DNA from: Planctomycetota bacterium
GTDB lineage: Bacteria; Planctomycetota; PLA2
DNA: 10,027 nt
Direction: 5' to 3'
Assembly: GCA_023150495.1 (NCBI GenBank)
Contig: JAKLKT010000068.1
Location: forward strand, 1-10,027
A program made the translations under genes and the position numbers. Under the pieces are notes generated by a model, which was not told the origin of the DNA, ran no database searches, and saw only the letters and a list, made by a program, of their open reading frames with translations. Shown here piece after piece: positions 1 to 5,007 of the stretch. Position 1 is the first letter of the stretch. The number at the start of each line of letters is the position of its first letter.

Positions 1-1
1 G

Positions 2-166
2 GACGGCGTGCGCGACGCGGTCCGCGATGCGCTCGCCCGTGCGCGGGCGAAGGACGCGGGCGCCGGCGAGGCGCTCGCCGCCGCGACCCGCGCTCTCGCG
101 GACTGGTCCGCCTCGCTCCCCTGCAGCTACTGCCTCGGTACCGAGTACGGCACGCGGCGTCCGTAA
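2..166 (+). CDS. C-terminal end of an unidentified protein (5' end outside window)
   Basis: An open frame enters from the left edge (first full codon at base 2) and ends at TAA 164-166, giving 54 residues. The visible part is an Ala/Arg-rich amphipathic helix followed by a short tail with a Cys pair, L-P-C-S-Y-C-L-G-T-E-Y-G. The codons are GC-rich at third positions like the neighbouring genes, which supports real coding. The CxxC could bind metal or form a disulfide, but nothing here identifies the family. A small 7-bp hairpin lies about 35 nt after the stop. I do not recognise the gene and assign no function. Confidence 0.55.
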   Translation, partial: DGVRDAVRDALARARAKDAGAGEALAAATRALADWSASLPCSYCLGTEYGTRRP

Positions 167-199
167 CCGACTGCGGGGATGGGAGTTGCGACGGCCGGG

Positions 200-219
200 T
201 GCGGACTTTGCCGTCCGCA
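200..219 (+). terminator. Small hairpin after the first partial gene, possible weak terminator
   Basis: TGCGGAC (200-206) pairs perfectly with GTCCGCA (213-219) around a 6-nt loop, 33 nt after the stop of the first gene. No T-run follows, so intrinsic termination is doubtful. It could instead structure the leader of the thioesterase gene. Confidence 0.3.
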
Positions 220-228
220 GTTGCCGGC

Positions 229-247
229 GCCTTCCGGAAGGCCTCAC
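229..247 (+). promoter_or_regulatory. Palindromic ribosome-binding site ahead of the thioesterase
   Basis: GCCTTCCGGAAGGC (229-242) is a perfect 14-bp palindrome whose right half contains the purine-rich GGAAGG (236-241). This is the only Shine-Dalgarno candidate here. It sits 6 nt before an ATG at 248 and 14 nt before the thioesterase ATG at 256. The 248 ATG opens a three-codon frame (ATG GGC GCA TGA) whose stop overlaps the start at 256 as ATGA. The site could therefore serve a tiny leader frame coupled to the real gene, or the thioesterase with loose spacing. Confidence 0.4.
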
Positions 248-255
248 ATGGGCGC

Positions 256-609
256 ATGACCGGACGCCACATCGTCGACTTCAACACCGCGCTCGGGCTG
301 CGCCTCGGCGCCGACGGCGAGACCATCGAGCTCCTCGCCAAGGCGCCCGAGCACCAGATCGGCGACGGAATGGTGCACCTCGCGGTGCTGACGACGCTCG
401 GGGAGGTCGCCGCGGCCCACGCCGTGAACGCCCCCGTCGTGCCGAGCGCGCTCACCGTGAACTTCCTCCGCCCCGCGCCCATCGGCCCCCTCACGGCGAA
501 GGGGAAGGTCCTCGTGCGCGGCCGCCGCCTCGCCACGGCGGAAGGGGAGGTGTCCGCGGAGGGGAAGCTCGTGGCCAAGGTCACCGTGACCTTCGCCATG
601 GTCGGGTGA
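256..609 (+). CDS. Hotdog-fold acyl-CoA thioesterase-like protein (PaaI/4HBT or DUF4442 type)
   Basis: This 117-residue protein has the hotdog thioesterase pattern. A short N-terminal strand region is followed by the central helix segment H-Q-I-G-D-G-M-V-H-L-A-V-L-T-T-L-G-E. Then come the typical alternating strands V-V-P-S-A-L-T-V-N-F-L-R-P-A-P and G-P-L-T-A-K-G-K-V-L-V-R-G-R-R-L-A-T-A-E-G-E-V, ending in K-V-T-V-T-F. Members hydrolyse acyl-CoA thioesters, usually as cytosolic homotetramers. The canonical H-x-N-x-x-G-x-x-H-G-G stretch is only partly kept: Asn is absent and the last G-G is replaced. The substrate, and even activity, are therefore uncertain. I chose ATG 256 because upstream codons look non-family. 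GTG 199 in the same frame would add 19 residues. It sits alone between the first gene and the selenoprotein operon, on the same strand. Confidence 0.7.
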   Translation: MTGRHIVDFNTALGLRLGADGETIELLAKAPEHQIGDGMVHLAVLTTLGEVAAAHAVNAPVVPSALTVNFLRPAPIGPLTAKGKVLVRGRRLATAEGEVSAEGKLVAKVTVTFAMVG

Positions 610-632
610 ATCGACCGCGCAAGGCGGCCGGT

Positions 633-646
633 CCCCCCCGGGGGGG
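633..646 (+). terminator. C7G7 palindrome after the thioesterase, possible terminator
   Basis: Seven C (633-639) are followed directly by seven G (640-646), 24 nt after the thioesterase stop. As RNA this folds only with a small loop taken from the C/G run. There is no T-tract, so termination is only a possibility. It separates the thioesterase from the promoter-like region of the next operon. Confidence 0.3.
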
Positions 647-672
647 TCGGCGACGACGAGGGGTGCCGAGGC

Positions 673-678
673 TAGAAT
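673..678 (+). promoter_or_regulatory. -10-like box TAGAAT for the selenoprotein operon
   Basis: TAGAAT is a good sigma-70 -10 match in an otherwise very GC-rich intergenic stretch and lies 31 nt before the ATG at 710. That would give a leader of about 25 nt. I see no convincing -35 hexamer 16-18 nt upstream, so the promoter is weak, activator-dependent, or not real. Confidence 0.4.
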
Positions 679-687
679 CCTGTCTTC

Positions 688-700
688 CCTTTCGAAAGGA
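688..700 (+). promoter_or_regulatory. Shine-Dalgarno of selenoprotein 1 inside a 12-bp palindrome
   Basis: CCTTTCGAAAGG (688-699) is a perfect palindrome. Its right half, AAAGGA (695-700), is a good ribosome-binding site 9 nt before ATG 710. The 11-mer TTTCGAAAGGA recurs before the fasciclin gene (6501-6511), where it also holds the ribosome-binding site. Confidence 0.6.
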
Positions 701-709
701 AATCCCCGG

Positions 710-1723
710 ATGCGCACCGTCCGCACGCCCGCGACGGCGCTCACGCTCCTCCTCGCGGTGGCAGCGTCGGGCCCCGCCAAGGCTCAGGAGGAGGAGACCC
801 TCGAGCAGAAGCTCGAGAAGAAGCTCAAGGAGCCGTTCGTCTCGAACGCGCCGTGGGTCCTCGATCTCGCCGAGGCCACGAAGAAGGCGAAGGAGGAGAA
901 GAAGCTCGTCTTCGCCTACTTCACGCGCTCCTACTCTCCATGACCCCCCTGCAAGCAGGTTGAAGGCGGCGCCTTCAGCACCCCGGAGTTCGCGGAGTTC
1001 GCGAAGAAGGTCGTCCCGTTCCTCCACGTCACGACGCGGATCGAGGGGCGGAAGGACGACGGCCTCCTCGCCGAGAAGGGCGGTCGCGGGTTCCCGCACA
1101 TCGTCTTCATGGACCAGGAGGGCGAGGTACTGACCACGCAGGGCGCACGGACGGTCAAGGGCTTCGAGGCGACGCTCGGCAAGCTCCAGCGCCTGTTCGA
1201 CGCGCGGGCGAAGGCGCGGGGCGGCGACGCCGCCGCGGAGATCGACGTCGCGCTCTCGGAGGGCGAGCTCGGCATGATCGCGTTCGACGAGGCGAAGAAG
1301 CGCCTCGGGGACCGGAAGCTCACCGACGCGCAGAAGGTGCTGCTCGCCGACCTCGAGCTCGGGTCCATGATCACGGACCTGCAGAACGCCAAGGACGAGG
1401 CCGCCCAGCGGGCGCTCATGAAGAGGATCGCGGACTCCGCGGCGGGCGGCCAGCTCCCGGCCGACGGAGAGAAGAAGGAGATCTTCCTCCGGATCACGCT
1501 CAACTACGCCGTCAACGAGGAGGACCCGGATCTCGCGCAGAAGGCCTTCGACGCGCTCAAGCCCATCTACGAGGAGATGAGCGGGAAGGACAACCCGCGG
1601 CTCCAGGAGTGGATGCGTCGCGTCGAGGACAAGATCGCCGAGATGCGTTCCGCCAAGAAGGAGGGGTGCGGCTCGGACGAAGGGATGGAGGAGGGGTGCG
1701 GGGAGGAGTCCGGGGACAAGTAG
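710..1723 (+). CDS. Exported thioredoxin-fold selenoprotein 1, UxxC redox motif (Sec at codon 78)
   Basis: Read through TGA 941-943 as selenocysteine, this is a 337-residue protein ending at TAG 1721-1723. Residues 1-25 form a signal peptide (Arg-rich start, L-L-L-A-V-A-A-S core, A-K-A cleavage site). A Glu/Lys helix is followed by strand L-V-F-A-Y-F-T-R-S-Y-S-P, then U78-P-P-C81, where thioredoxins have CxxC. The thioredoxin cis-Pro is P129 in G-F-P-H-I-V-F-M-D. Residues from about 160 are a charged helical domain, and the tail holds two E-G-C-G motifs (C320, C330). Expected role: periplasmic or extracytoplasmic thiol-disulfide or peroxide chemistry; the substrate is unknown. Evidence for Sec is the active-site position, the continued frame, the downstream SECIS-like hairpin, and a paralogue with the same arrangement immediately downstream. 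A Cys-to-stop mutation or sequencing error is unlikely because it would have to occur twice at the same place. Confidence 0.85.
941..943 (+). other. UGA decoded as selenocysteine (Sec78 of selenoprotein 1)
   Basis: This in-frame TGA is flanked by S-Y-S-P and P-P-C-K-Q-V-E-G-G. The following base is C (UGAC), a poor termination context that is common at Sec codons. Both sides stay in frame 710, and the residue occupies the nucleophilic first position of a thioredoxin CxxC motif. Confidence 0.85.
961..977 (+). promoter_or_regulatory. Bacterial SECIS element of selenoprotein 1
   Basis: TGAAGGC (961-967) pairs perfectly with GCCTTCA (971-977) around a GGC loop. If the C-G pair at the top opens, it is a 6-bp stem with loop CGGCG. 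The hairpin starts 17 nt after the UGA and the loop lies 23-24 nt after it. This is within the 16-37 nt described for bacterial SECIS elements, which also need a G among the first loop bases. Below a 2-nt bulge (978-979), bases 958-960 can pair with 980-982, extending the stem. SelB would bind this hairpin to deliver Sec-tRNA. Confidence 0.75.
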
Positions 1724-1730
1724 GCTTTCC

Positions 1731-1755
1731 GGGGCGCGGGGTTTCCCCGCGCCCC
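1731..1755 (+). terminator. Strong GC hairpin between the two selenoprotein genes (attenuator or partial terminator)
   Basis: GGGGCGCGGGG (1731-1741) pairs perfectly over 11 bp with CCCCGCGCCCC (1745-1755) around a TTT loop. It begins 7 nt after the stop of gene 1 and ends 8 nt before ATG 1764. The bases between are C/T only (TTCCCCCC), with no T-run and no Shine-Dalgarno. It could lower expression of gene 2, stabilise the 3' end of the gene 1 message, or mark a processing point. Confidence 0.6.
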
Positions 1756-1763
1756 TTCCCCCC

Positions 1764-2690
1764 ATGCGCGCGCTGCTTCTCGTCCTTCCGCTCGTCGCCG
1801 CCGCGGCTGCCGAGGATCCCCTCGAGGAGCGGCTCGCGGAGAAGCTCGGCAAGCCCTTCGCCCGGAACGCCGCCTGGGTGCGGTCGTTCGCGGGCGCGAA
1901 GGAGCAGGCGGCCGGGAACGGCAAGGTGATCTTCGCCTACTTCTCGCGCTCCTACGCGCCATGACCCCCGTGCAGCAGGGTCGAAGGCGGGCCCTTCGCC
2001 ACAGCGGAGTTCAGGAAGTTCACGGAGGGGTACGTCGCGTACCTCAACGTGATGACGCGGATCGAGGACCGCGAGGACGACGACCTGCTCTACGACCTCG
2101 GCGGACGCGAGCACCCGTCGGTCTTCTTCCTCGATGCGGCCGGGGATGTCCTCGCGCGGCATGACGCGGACGACTGCTCCGTGAAGGCCCTCGAGGAGAC
2201 CGGCGGGAAGGTCGCGAGGAGCCTCGAGCTCCGCAGGAAGGCGGACGCGGGCGACGAGGCCGCGCGGATCGACCTCGCGATCGTGCGGTGCGACCTCGGT
2301 GTCATCGAGCTTCCCGATCTCGAATCCGAGATCGACGGCAAGACGCTCTCGCCCGGGCAGGAACAGGCGGTCGGCACGCTCCGCGCCGACGCGACGGTCT
2401 CGGACATGCAGGCGGTCCTCGCGAAGAACCGCGACCAGGCGGCGCGGGATCTCGTGGCGGAGGAGTTCGTCGCGCTCTACCGGAAGGGCACGCACCCGGG
2501 GCGCGCCGCGGGCCGGCGCCTCTACTGGGCCGTCCTCGCCGGCCAGGCGGTCGCCAGGAAGGACGCGGCGATGCTCAAGGATGCGGTCGCGGGGCTCAAG
2601 GCGGTCCACGGCGCCGAGCCGCCGGGGAAGGCCGCCGAAGAGATCGCGGAGCTCGAGGCGAAGCTCAGGGAGCTCGAGGCGGCGAAGTGA
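1764..2690 (+). CDS. Exported thioredoxin-fold selenoprotein 2, UxxC redox motif (Sec at codon 67)
   Basis: Read through TGA 1962-1964 as selenocysteine, this is a 308-residue protein. Its true stop is also TGA (2688-2690), so the gene uses UGA for both meanings. Residues 1-16 are a short, Leu/Ala-rich signal peptide. The thioredoxin domain has V-I-F-A-Y-F-S-R-S-Y-A-P, U67-P-P-C70 and cis-Pro P118 in E-H-P-S-V-F-F-L-D. The U-to-Pro distance (51) is identical to that in selenoprotein 1. The C-terminal half (about 145-308) is helical and matches the same region of its neighbour, but lacks the E-G-C-G tail. The pair is a diverged tandem duplication, clearly related around the active site (N-A-x-W-V, F-A-Y-F-x-R-S-Y-x-P-U-P-P-C, V-E-G-G-x-F). 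ATG 1764 has no Shine-Dalgarno and follows a strong hairpin. The substrate is unknown; a thiol-disulfide or peroxide role is inferred. Confidence 0.85.
1962..1964 (+). other. UGA decoded as selenocysteine (Sec67 of selenoprotein 2)
   Basis: This in-frame TGA lies between S-Y-A-P and P-P-C-S-R-V-E-G-G, again followed by C (UGAC). It aligns exactly with Sec78 of the upstream paralogue. The same frame then runs open for 241 codons to the real stop. Confidence 0.85.
1982..1998 (+). promoter_or_regulatory. Bacterial SECIS element of selenoprotein 2
   Basis: CGAAGG (1982-1987) pairs perfectly with CCTTCG (1993-1998) around the loop CGGGC (1988-1992), which has G as its second base. The stem begins 17 nt after the UGA, exactly as in selenoprotein 1. 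The closing pair is C-G here and T-A there, a compensatory change. A 2-nt bulge (1999-2000) followed by pairs T1981-A2001 and G1980-C2002 repeats the lower-stem layout of the first element. Confidence 0.75.
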
Positions 2691-2691
2691 C

Positions 2692-2970
2692 GTGGGGCCC
2701 GACGACCACGTCTGCTACTGCTACCGGGTGAGCCTCCGGAAGCTCGTCCACTACGCGCGGCGCGAGCGGCCGCGGCACGCGTCGCAGATGAGCCAGTGCC
2801 TCGACGCGGGCACCGGCTGCGGCTGGTGCATCCCCTTCCTCACGCGCATCTGGAAGGACCCCGACGGCGTCCGCCTCGACGACCTCGACCCGAAGGAGTA
2901 CGCCGCGCGCCGGCTCGCCTACCACGGCGATCTCGCACACGGGAAGGCGAAGAACCGGTTCGAGGAGTAG
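2692..2970 (+). CDS. Bfd-like [2Fe-2S] ferredoxin-type protein
   Basis: This 92-residue cytosolic-looking protein has no signal peptide. It carries the pattern of the bacterioferritin-associated ferredoxin (BFD) [2Fe-2S] domain: C8-Y-C10 near the N terminus and G-C43-G-W-C46 about 33 residues later, with an extra C36. The family moves electrons or donates clusters. In the best-known case, Bfd reduces ferric iron in bacterioferritin. The C-terminal half (about 55-92) is an acidic-then-basic extension without a recognised motif. GTG 2692 is the start that fits the frame. It lies 1 nt after the stop of selenoprotein 2, so translational coupling is likely. That spacing links it to the selenoprotein operon, although it would act on the other side of the membrane from exported thioredoxins. 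No good ribosome-binding site is seen at normal spacing. Confidence 0.75.
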   Translation: MGPDDHVCYCYRVSLRKLVHYARRERPRHASQMSQCLDAGTGCGWCIPFLTRIWKDPDGVRLDDLDPKEYAARRLAYHGDLAHGKAKNRFEE

Positions 2971-2974
2971 CACG

Positions 2975-2992
2975 CGCCGCGCCGCGGCGGCG
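2975..2992. terminator. Short GC hairpin between convergent genes
   Basis: CGCCGC (2975-2980) pairs with GCGGCG (2987-2992) around a 6-nt loop, in the 28-nt gap between the ferredoxin and the convergent HEAT-repeat gene. It could act from both sides, but there is no T-run on either strand. Confidence 0.3.
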
Positions 2993-2998
2993 GCCCTC

Positions 2999-3703
2999 CT
3001 ACTCCCCCTTCTCCCCCCCGGCCCCCCTCTTCCCCTTCCTGCGGCGCTCCTCCTCGCGCAGCCGCGCGTCGGCGCGCTTGGTCGCCGCGATGTCGACGTC
3101 GAACGTCCTCCTGTTCTCCGTCCACCACTGGCGCCAGGCCTCGATGCCGCCCTCGACCCGCTCCTGCGTCGCGTAGCGGAGCGCGTCGACGGCCGCGGCC
3201 GCGCGCCACTGCGCGCCGCCGCGCCGGCCCGCGGAGCCGAGGTGGATCAGCTCCTCGATCGCCTCCTTCGACGGGATGTTCGCCGCCGCGCGCATCCGCG
3301 CCCGCGCGATGTCCCGGTCGTCGTCGGGGCCGATCCCGTCGAGGAGCGGCTTCAGCGCGACCGGCTGCGCGAGGTCGTGGAGCGCGGAGAGGACCGCGAG
3401 GCACTCCTCCTTCGTCTCCTCCTTCGCCGCGAGCGGCGCGATCCGCTGCGCGAGCGCCTGCGCGGCCTTCTTCCGCTCGTCCGCCGGCTTCCGGAGGCCG
3501 AGCGCCTCGATCGCGGCCCTGCGGACGGCGGGGTTGTCGTGCTTCAGGAGCTTCCCGAGCGGCGCGGTGAGCGCGGGGTCCTCGCTCGCCGCCGCCTCGC
3601 GGCACGCCTCGATGGCCACGCTCGCGTCGTCCGACCCGAGGCGGGCGGCGAGGTCTTCCGTTGCGGCGAGGAGGGAGAGGGCGAGGAGGAGGCGCATATC
3701 CAT
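2999..3703 (-). CDS. Secreted HEAT-repeat protein
   Basis: This 234-residue protein starts with a short hydrophobic signal-like segment (M-R-L-L-L-A-L-S-L-L-A-A, residues 3-14). Helical repeats of HEAT type follow: residues about 16-43 (E-D-L-A-A-R-L-G-S-D-D-A-S-V) and 44-70 (L-L-K-H-D-N-P-A-V-R-R-A-A-I-E-A-L-G), then weaker ones to about 180. The N-P-A-V-R-R-A-A-I-E-A-L-G stretch is a textbook HEAT helix. Residues 188-196 hold a Trp cluster (A-W-R-Q-W-W-T-E-N), and the last 27 residues are strongly charged (Arg/Lys/Glu). HEAT repeats form protein-binding scaffolds; no enzyme function is implied. ATG 3703 and ATG 3697 are both possible starts, and 3697 gives the cleaner signal peptide. It shares the minus strand with the cysteine desulfurase (48-nt gap), so co-transcription is possible but unproven. 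Confidence 0.75.
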   Translation of the reverse strand: MDMRLLLALSLLAATEDLAARLGSDDASVAIEACREAAASEDPALTAPLGKLLKHDNPAVRRAAIEALGLRKPADERKKAAQALAQRIAPLAAKEETKEECLAVLSALHDLAQPVALKPLLDGIGPDDDRDIARARMRAAANIPSKEAIEELIHLGSAGRRGGAQWRAAAAVDALRYATQERVEGGIEAWRQWWTENRRTFDVDIAATKRADARLREEERRRKGKRGAGGEKGE

Positions 3704-3751
3704 GGAACCCCCGGCCGCACGCGCGGTTTCTGCCTCGGGAGGGAGGCCCGG

Positions 3752-4888
3752 CTAGCGGCGGGCGACCTTGCGCAGGCGGGCGGCGGCGGCCACGAAGAGG
3801 CGCGCCGCCTCCTCGATCTCGGCCTCCGTGTTGAACCGGCCGAGGCCGAAGCGGATCGAGCCTTTCGCGAGGTCCGGGCGCAGCCCGATCGCCTTCAGGA
3901 CGCGCGAGATCTCCATCGAGCCCGAGGCGCACGCGGAGCCGCTCGAGACCGCGACCTCCGGGACCGCGAGCATGAGCGACTCAGCGTCCACGCCGGGGAA
4001 GGAGACGTGCAGGTTGTTCGGCAGGCGGCCCTCGCGCGGGCCGTTCCGCCGCGCCTCGGCGGCCGCGAGCAGGCTCTCCAGACGGTCGCGCAGGCGCGCG
4101 AGCCGCCGTGCCTCCTCGTCGCGCTCCGCGCGGCAGATCTCGCACGCGGCGCCGAGGCCCACGATGCCCGGCACGTTGAGCGTCCCCGCGCGGAGGCCGC
4201 GCTCCTGGCCGCCGCCGTGCGTCTGGCGCTCGAGCTCGATCCCCTGCCGCACGTAGAGCGCGCCGCACCCCTTCGGCCCGAAGATCTTGTGCGCGGTCAG
4301 CGCCGCGAGGTGGACGCCGTCCGCACGCACGTCGAAGGGGATCTTGCCCGCGCCCTGCGTGGCGTCCGTGTGGAAGAGGACCTTCCGCTCCTCCGCGATG
4401 CGGCCGATCTCGCGGAGCGGCTGGATCGTGCCGATCTCGTTGTTCGCGGCCATCACCGTGACGAGGAACGTGCGCGGCGTGATCGATCTCGCGACGTCCC
4501 CGGGACGCACACGACCCTCGCCGTCGACGCCGAGCCACGTGACCTCGCAACCGCGCGCCGCGAGATGCTCGACCGTCTCGCGCACGGAGGGATGCTCGAG
4601 CGGCGAGGCGACGATGTGGTCGCGCCCCTTCTCCCGCCGCGCGGCGGCGCCCTTGAGCGCGAGGTTGTTCGCCTCGGACGCGCCGGAGGTGAAGACGATC
4701 TCGCGCGGGTCCGCGCCGACGAGGCCCGCCACCTGCGCGCGCGCCTTCTCGACCGCCTCCTCCGCCTCCCATCCGTAGCGGTGGCTGCGGCTCGACGCGT
4801 TCCCGAACCGCTCCCGCAGGTAGGGGAGCATCGCGTCGAGCACCCGCGGGTCCACGGGCGTGGTCGCGTGGTTGTCGAGGTAGATCAC
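3752..4888 (-). CDS. iscS: Cysteine desulfurase, IscS/NifS type (class I)
   Basis: This 378-residue PLP enzyme removes sulfur from cysteine as an enzyme persulfide for Fe-S clusters and tRNA thiolation; some relatives also act on selenocysteine. Family marks are all present. The N terminus is I-Y-L-D-N-H-A-T-T-P-V-D-P, with S-G-A-S-E-A-N-N at about 68-75. Catalytic H99 is in L-E-H-P-S-V, and H-T-D-A-T-Q-G-A-G-K lies around 173-182. PLP-binding K201 is in T-A-H-K-I-F-G-P-K-G, and mobile-loop C320 is in S-S-G-S-A-C-A-S-G-S. These positions are close to those of E. coli IscS. I start at GTG 4888, which has GGAG 6 nt upstream and begins directly at the conserved N terminus. ATG 4960 would add 24 low-complexity residues and run into the promoter region. 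The gene is divergent from the IscA-like carrier, a common Fe-S assembly pairing. The symbol is a family name; it could equally be called nifS. Confidence 0.9.
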   Translation of the reverse strand: MIYLDNHATTPVDPRVLDAMLPYLRERFGNASSRSHRYGWEAEEAVEKARAQVAGLVGADPREIVFTSGASEANNLALKGAAARREKGRDHIVASPLEHPSVRETVEHLAARGCEVTWLGVDGEGRVRPGDVARSITPRTFLVTVMAANNEIGTIQPLREIGRIAEERKVLFHTDATQGAGKIPFDVRADGVHLAALTAHKIFGPKGCGALYVRQGIELERQTHGGGQERGLRAGTLNVPGIVGLGAACEICRAERDEEARRLARLRDRLESLLAAAEARRNGPREGRLPNNLHVSFPGVDAESLMLAVPEVAVSSGSACASGSMEISRVLKAIGLRPDLAKGSIRFGLGRFNTEAEIEEAARLFVAAAARLRKVARR

Positions 4889-4936
4889 GGGGGGCTCCGG
4901 GGGCGGGCCTCCTGACAGGCTGCCCTGCGCCGGGAT

Positions 4937-4945
4937 GGTATCATG
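4937..4945. promoter_or_regulatory. AT-richer patch in the divergent desulfurase/IscA spacer, possible -10
   Basis: GGTATCATG is the only AT-leaning patch in the spacer. TATCAT (4939-4944) could be a plus-strand -10 for the IscA-like gene. Its complement reads TGATAC, a plausible minus-strand -10 for the cysteine desulfurase. No clear -35 is visible for either direction. Confidence 0.3.
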
Positions 4946-4961
4946 TCGTCGGCGTCGCATG

Positions 4962-4990
4962 CGTAACCCCGCCCCCGCGCGCGGGTTACG
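4962..4990. promoter_or_regulatory. Inverted repeat between the divergent Fe-S genes, possible shared operator
   Basis: CGTAACCC (4962-4969) and GGGTTACG (4983-4990) form a perfect 8-bp inverted repeat with a 13-nt GC-only spacer. It lies in the intergenic region between cysteine desulfurase (minus) and the IscA-like gene (plus), just upstream of the latter's ribosome-binding site. It could be an operator for an Fe-S-responsive repressor or a leader hairpin for the plus-strand gene. The palindrome CGCATGCG (4956-4963) abuts it. Confidence 0.5.
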
Positions 4991-5007
4991 GACGCCGGAG
5001 TCACCAT

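Noticed and set aside
948..959. CCTGCAAGCAGG as the main SECIS stem of selenoprotein 1
   Set aside because: It has a 2-nt loop in full pairing, lies too close to the UGA, and is not conserved in the second gene.
581..1924. Long open frame on the minus strand across the selenoprotein operon
   Set aside because: It is a high-GC antisense shadow with Arg/Leu/Glu-rich low-complexity translation and no family features; the plus strand explains the region.
941..1964. The two genes as frameshifted or nonsense pseudogenes
   Set aside because: The frame is identical before and after each TGA, both TGAs sit at the same catalytic position, and the downstream coding is well conserved between the copies.
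2691..2710. Hairpin CGTGG/CCACG after the real stop of selenoprotein 2 as another SECIS
   Set aside because: It begins directly after the codon, with its loop only 5 nt away, well outside the bacterial SECIS range, and the frame beyond does not continue the protein.
3242..4915. Long plus-strand open frame across the cysteine desulfurase
   Set aside because: It is an antisense shadow; the minus strand encodes a complete cysteine desulfurase with all catalytic residues.
4889..4960. Extended start of the cysteine desulfurase at ATG 4960
   Set aside because: The added residues are low-complexity and unlike the family, and GTG 4888 has a well-placed GGAG and the conserved N terminus.
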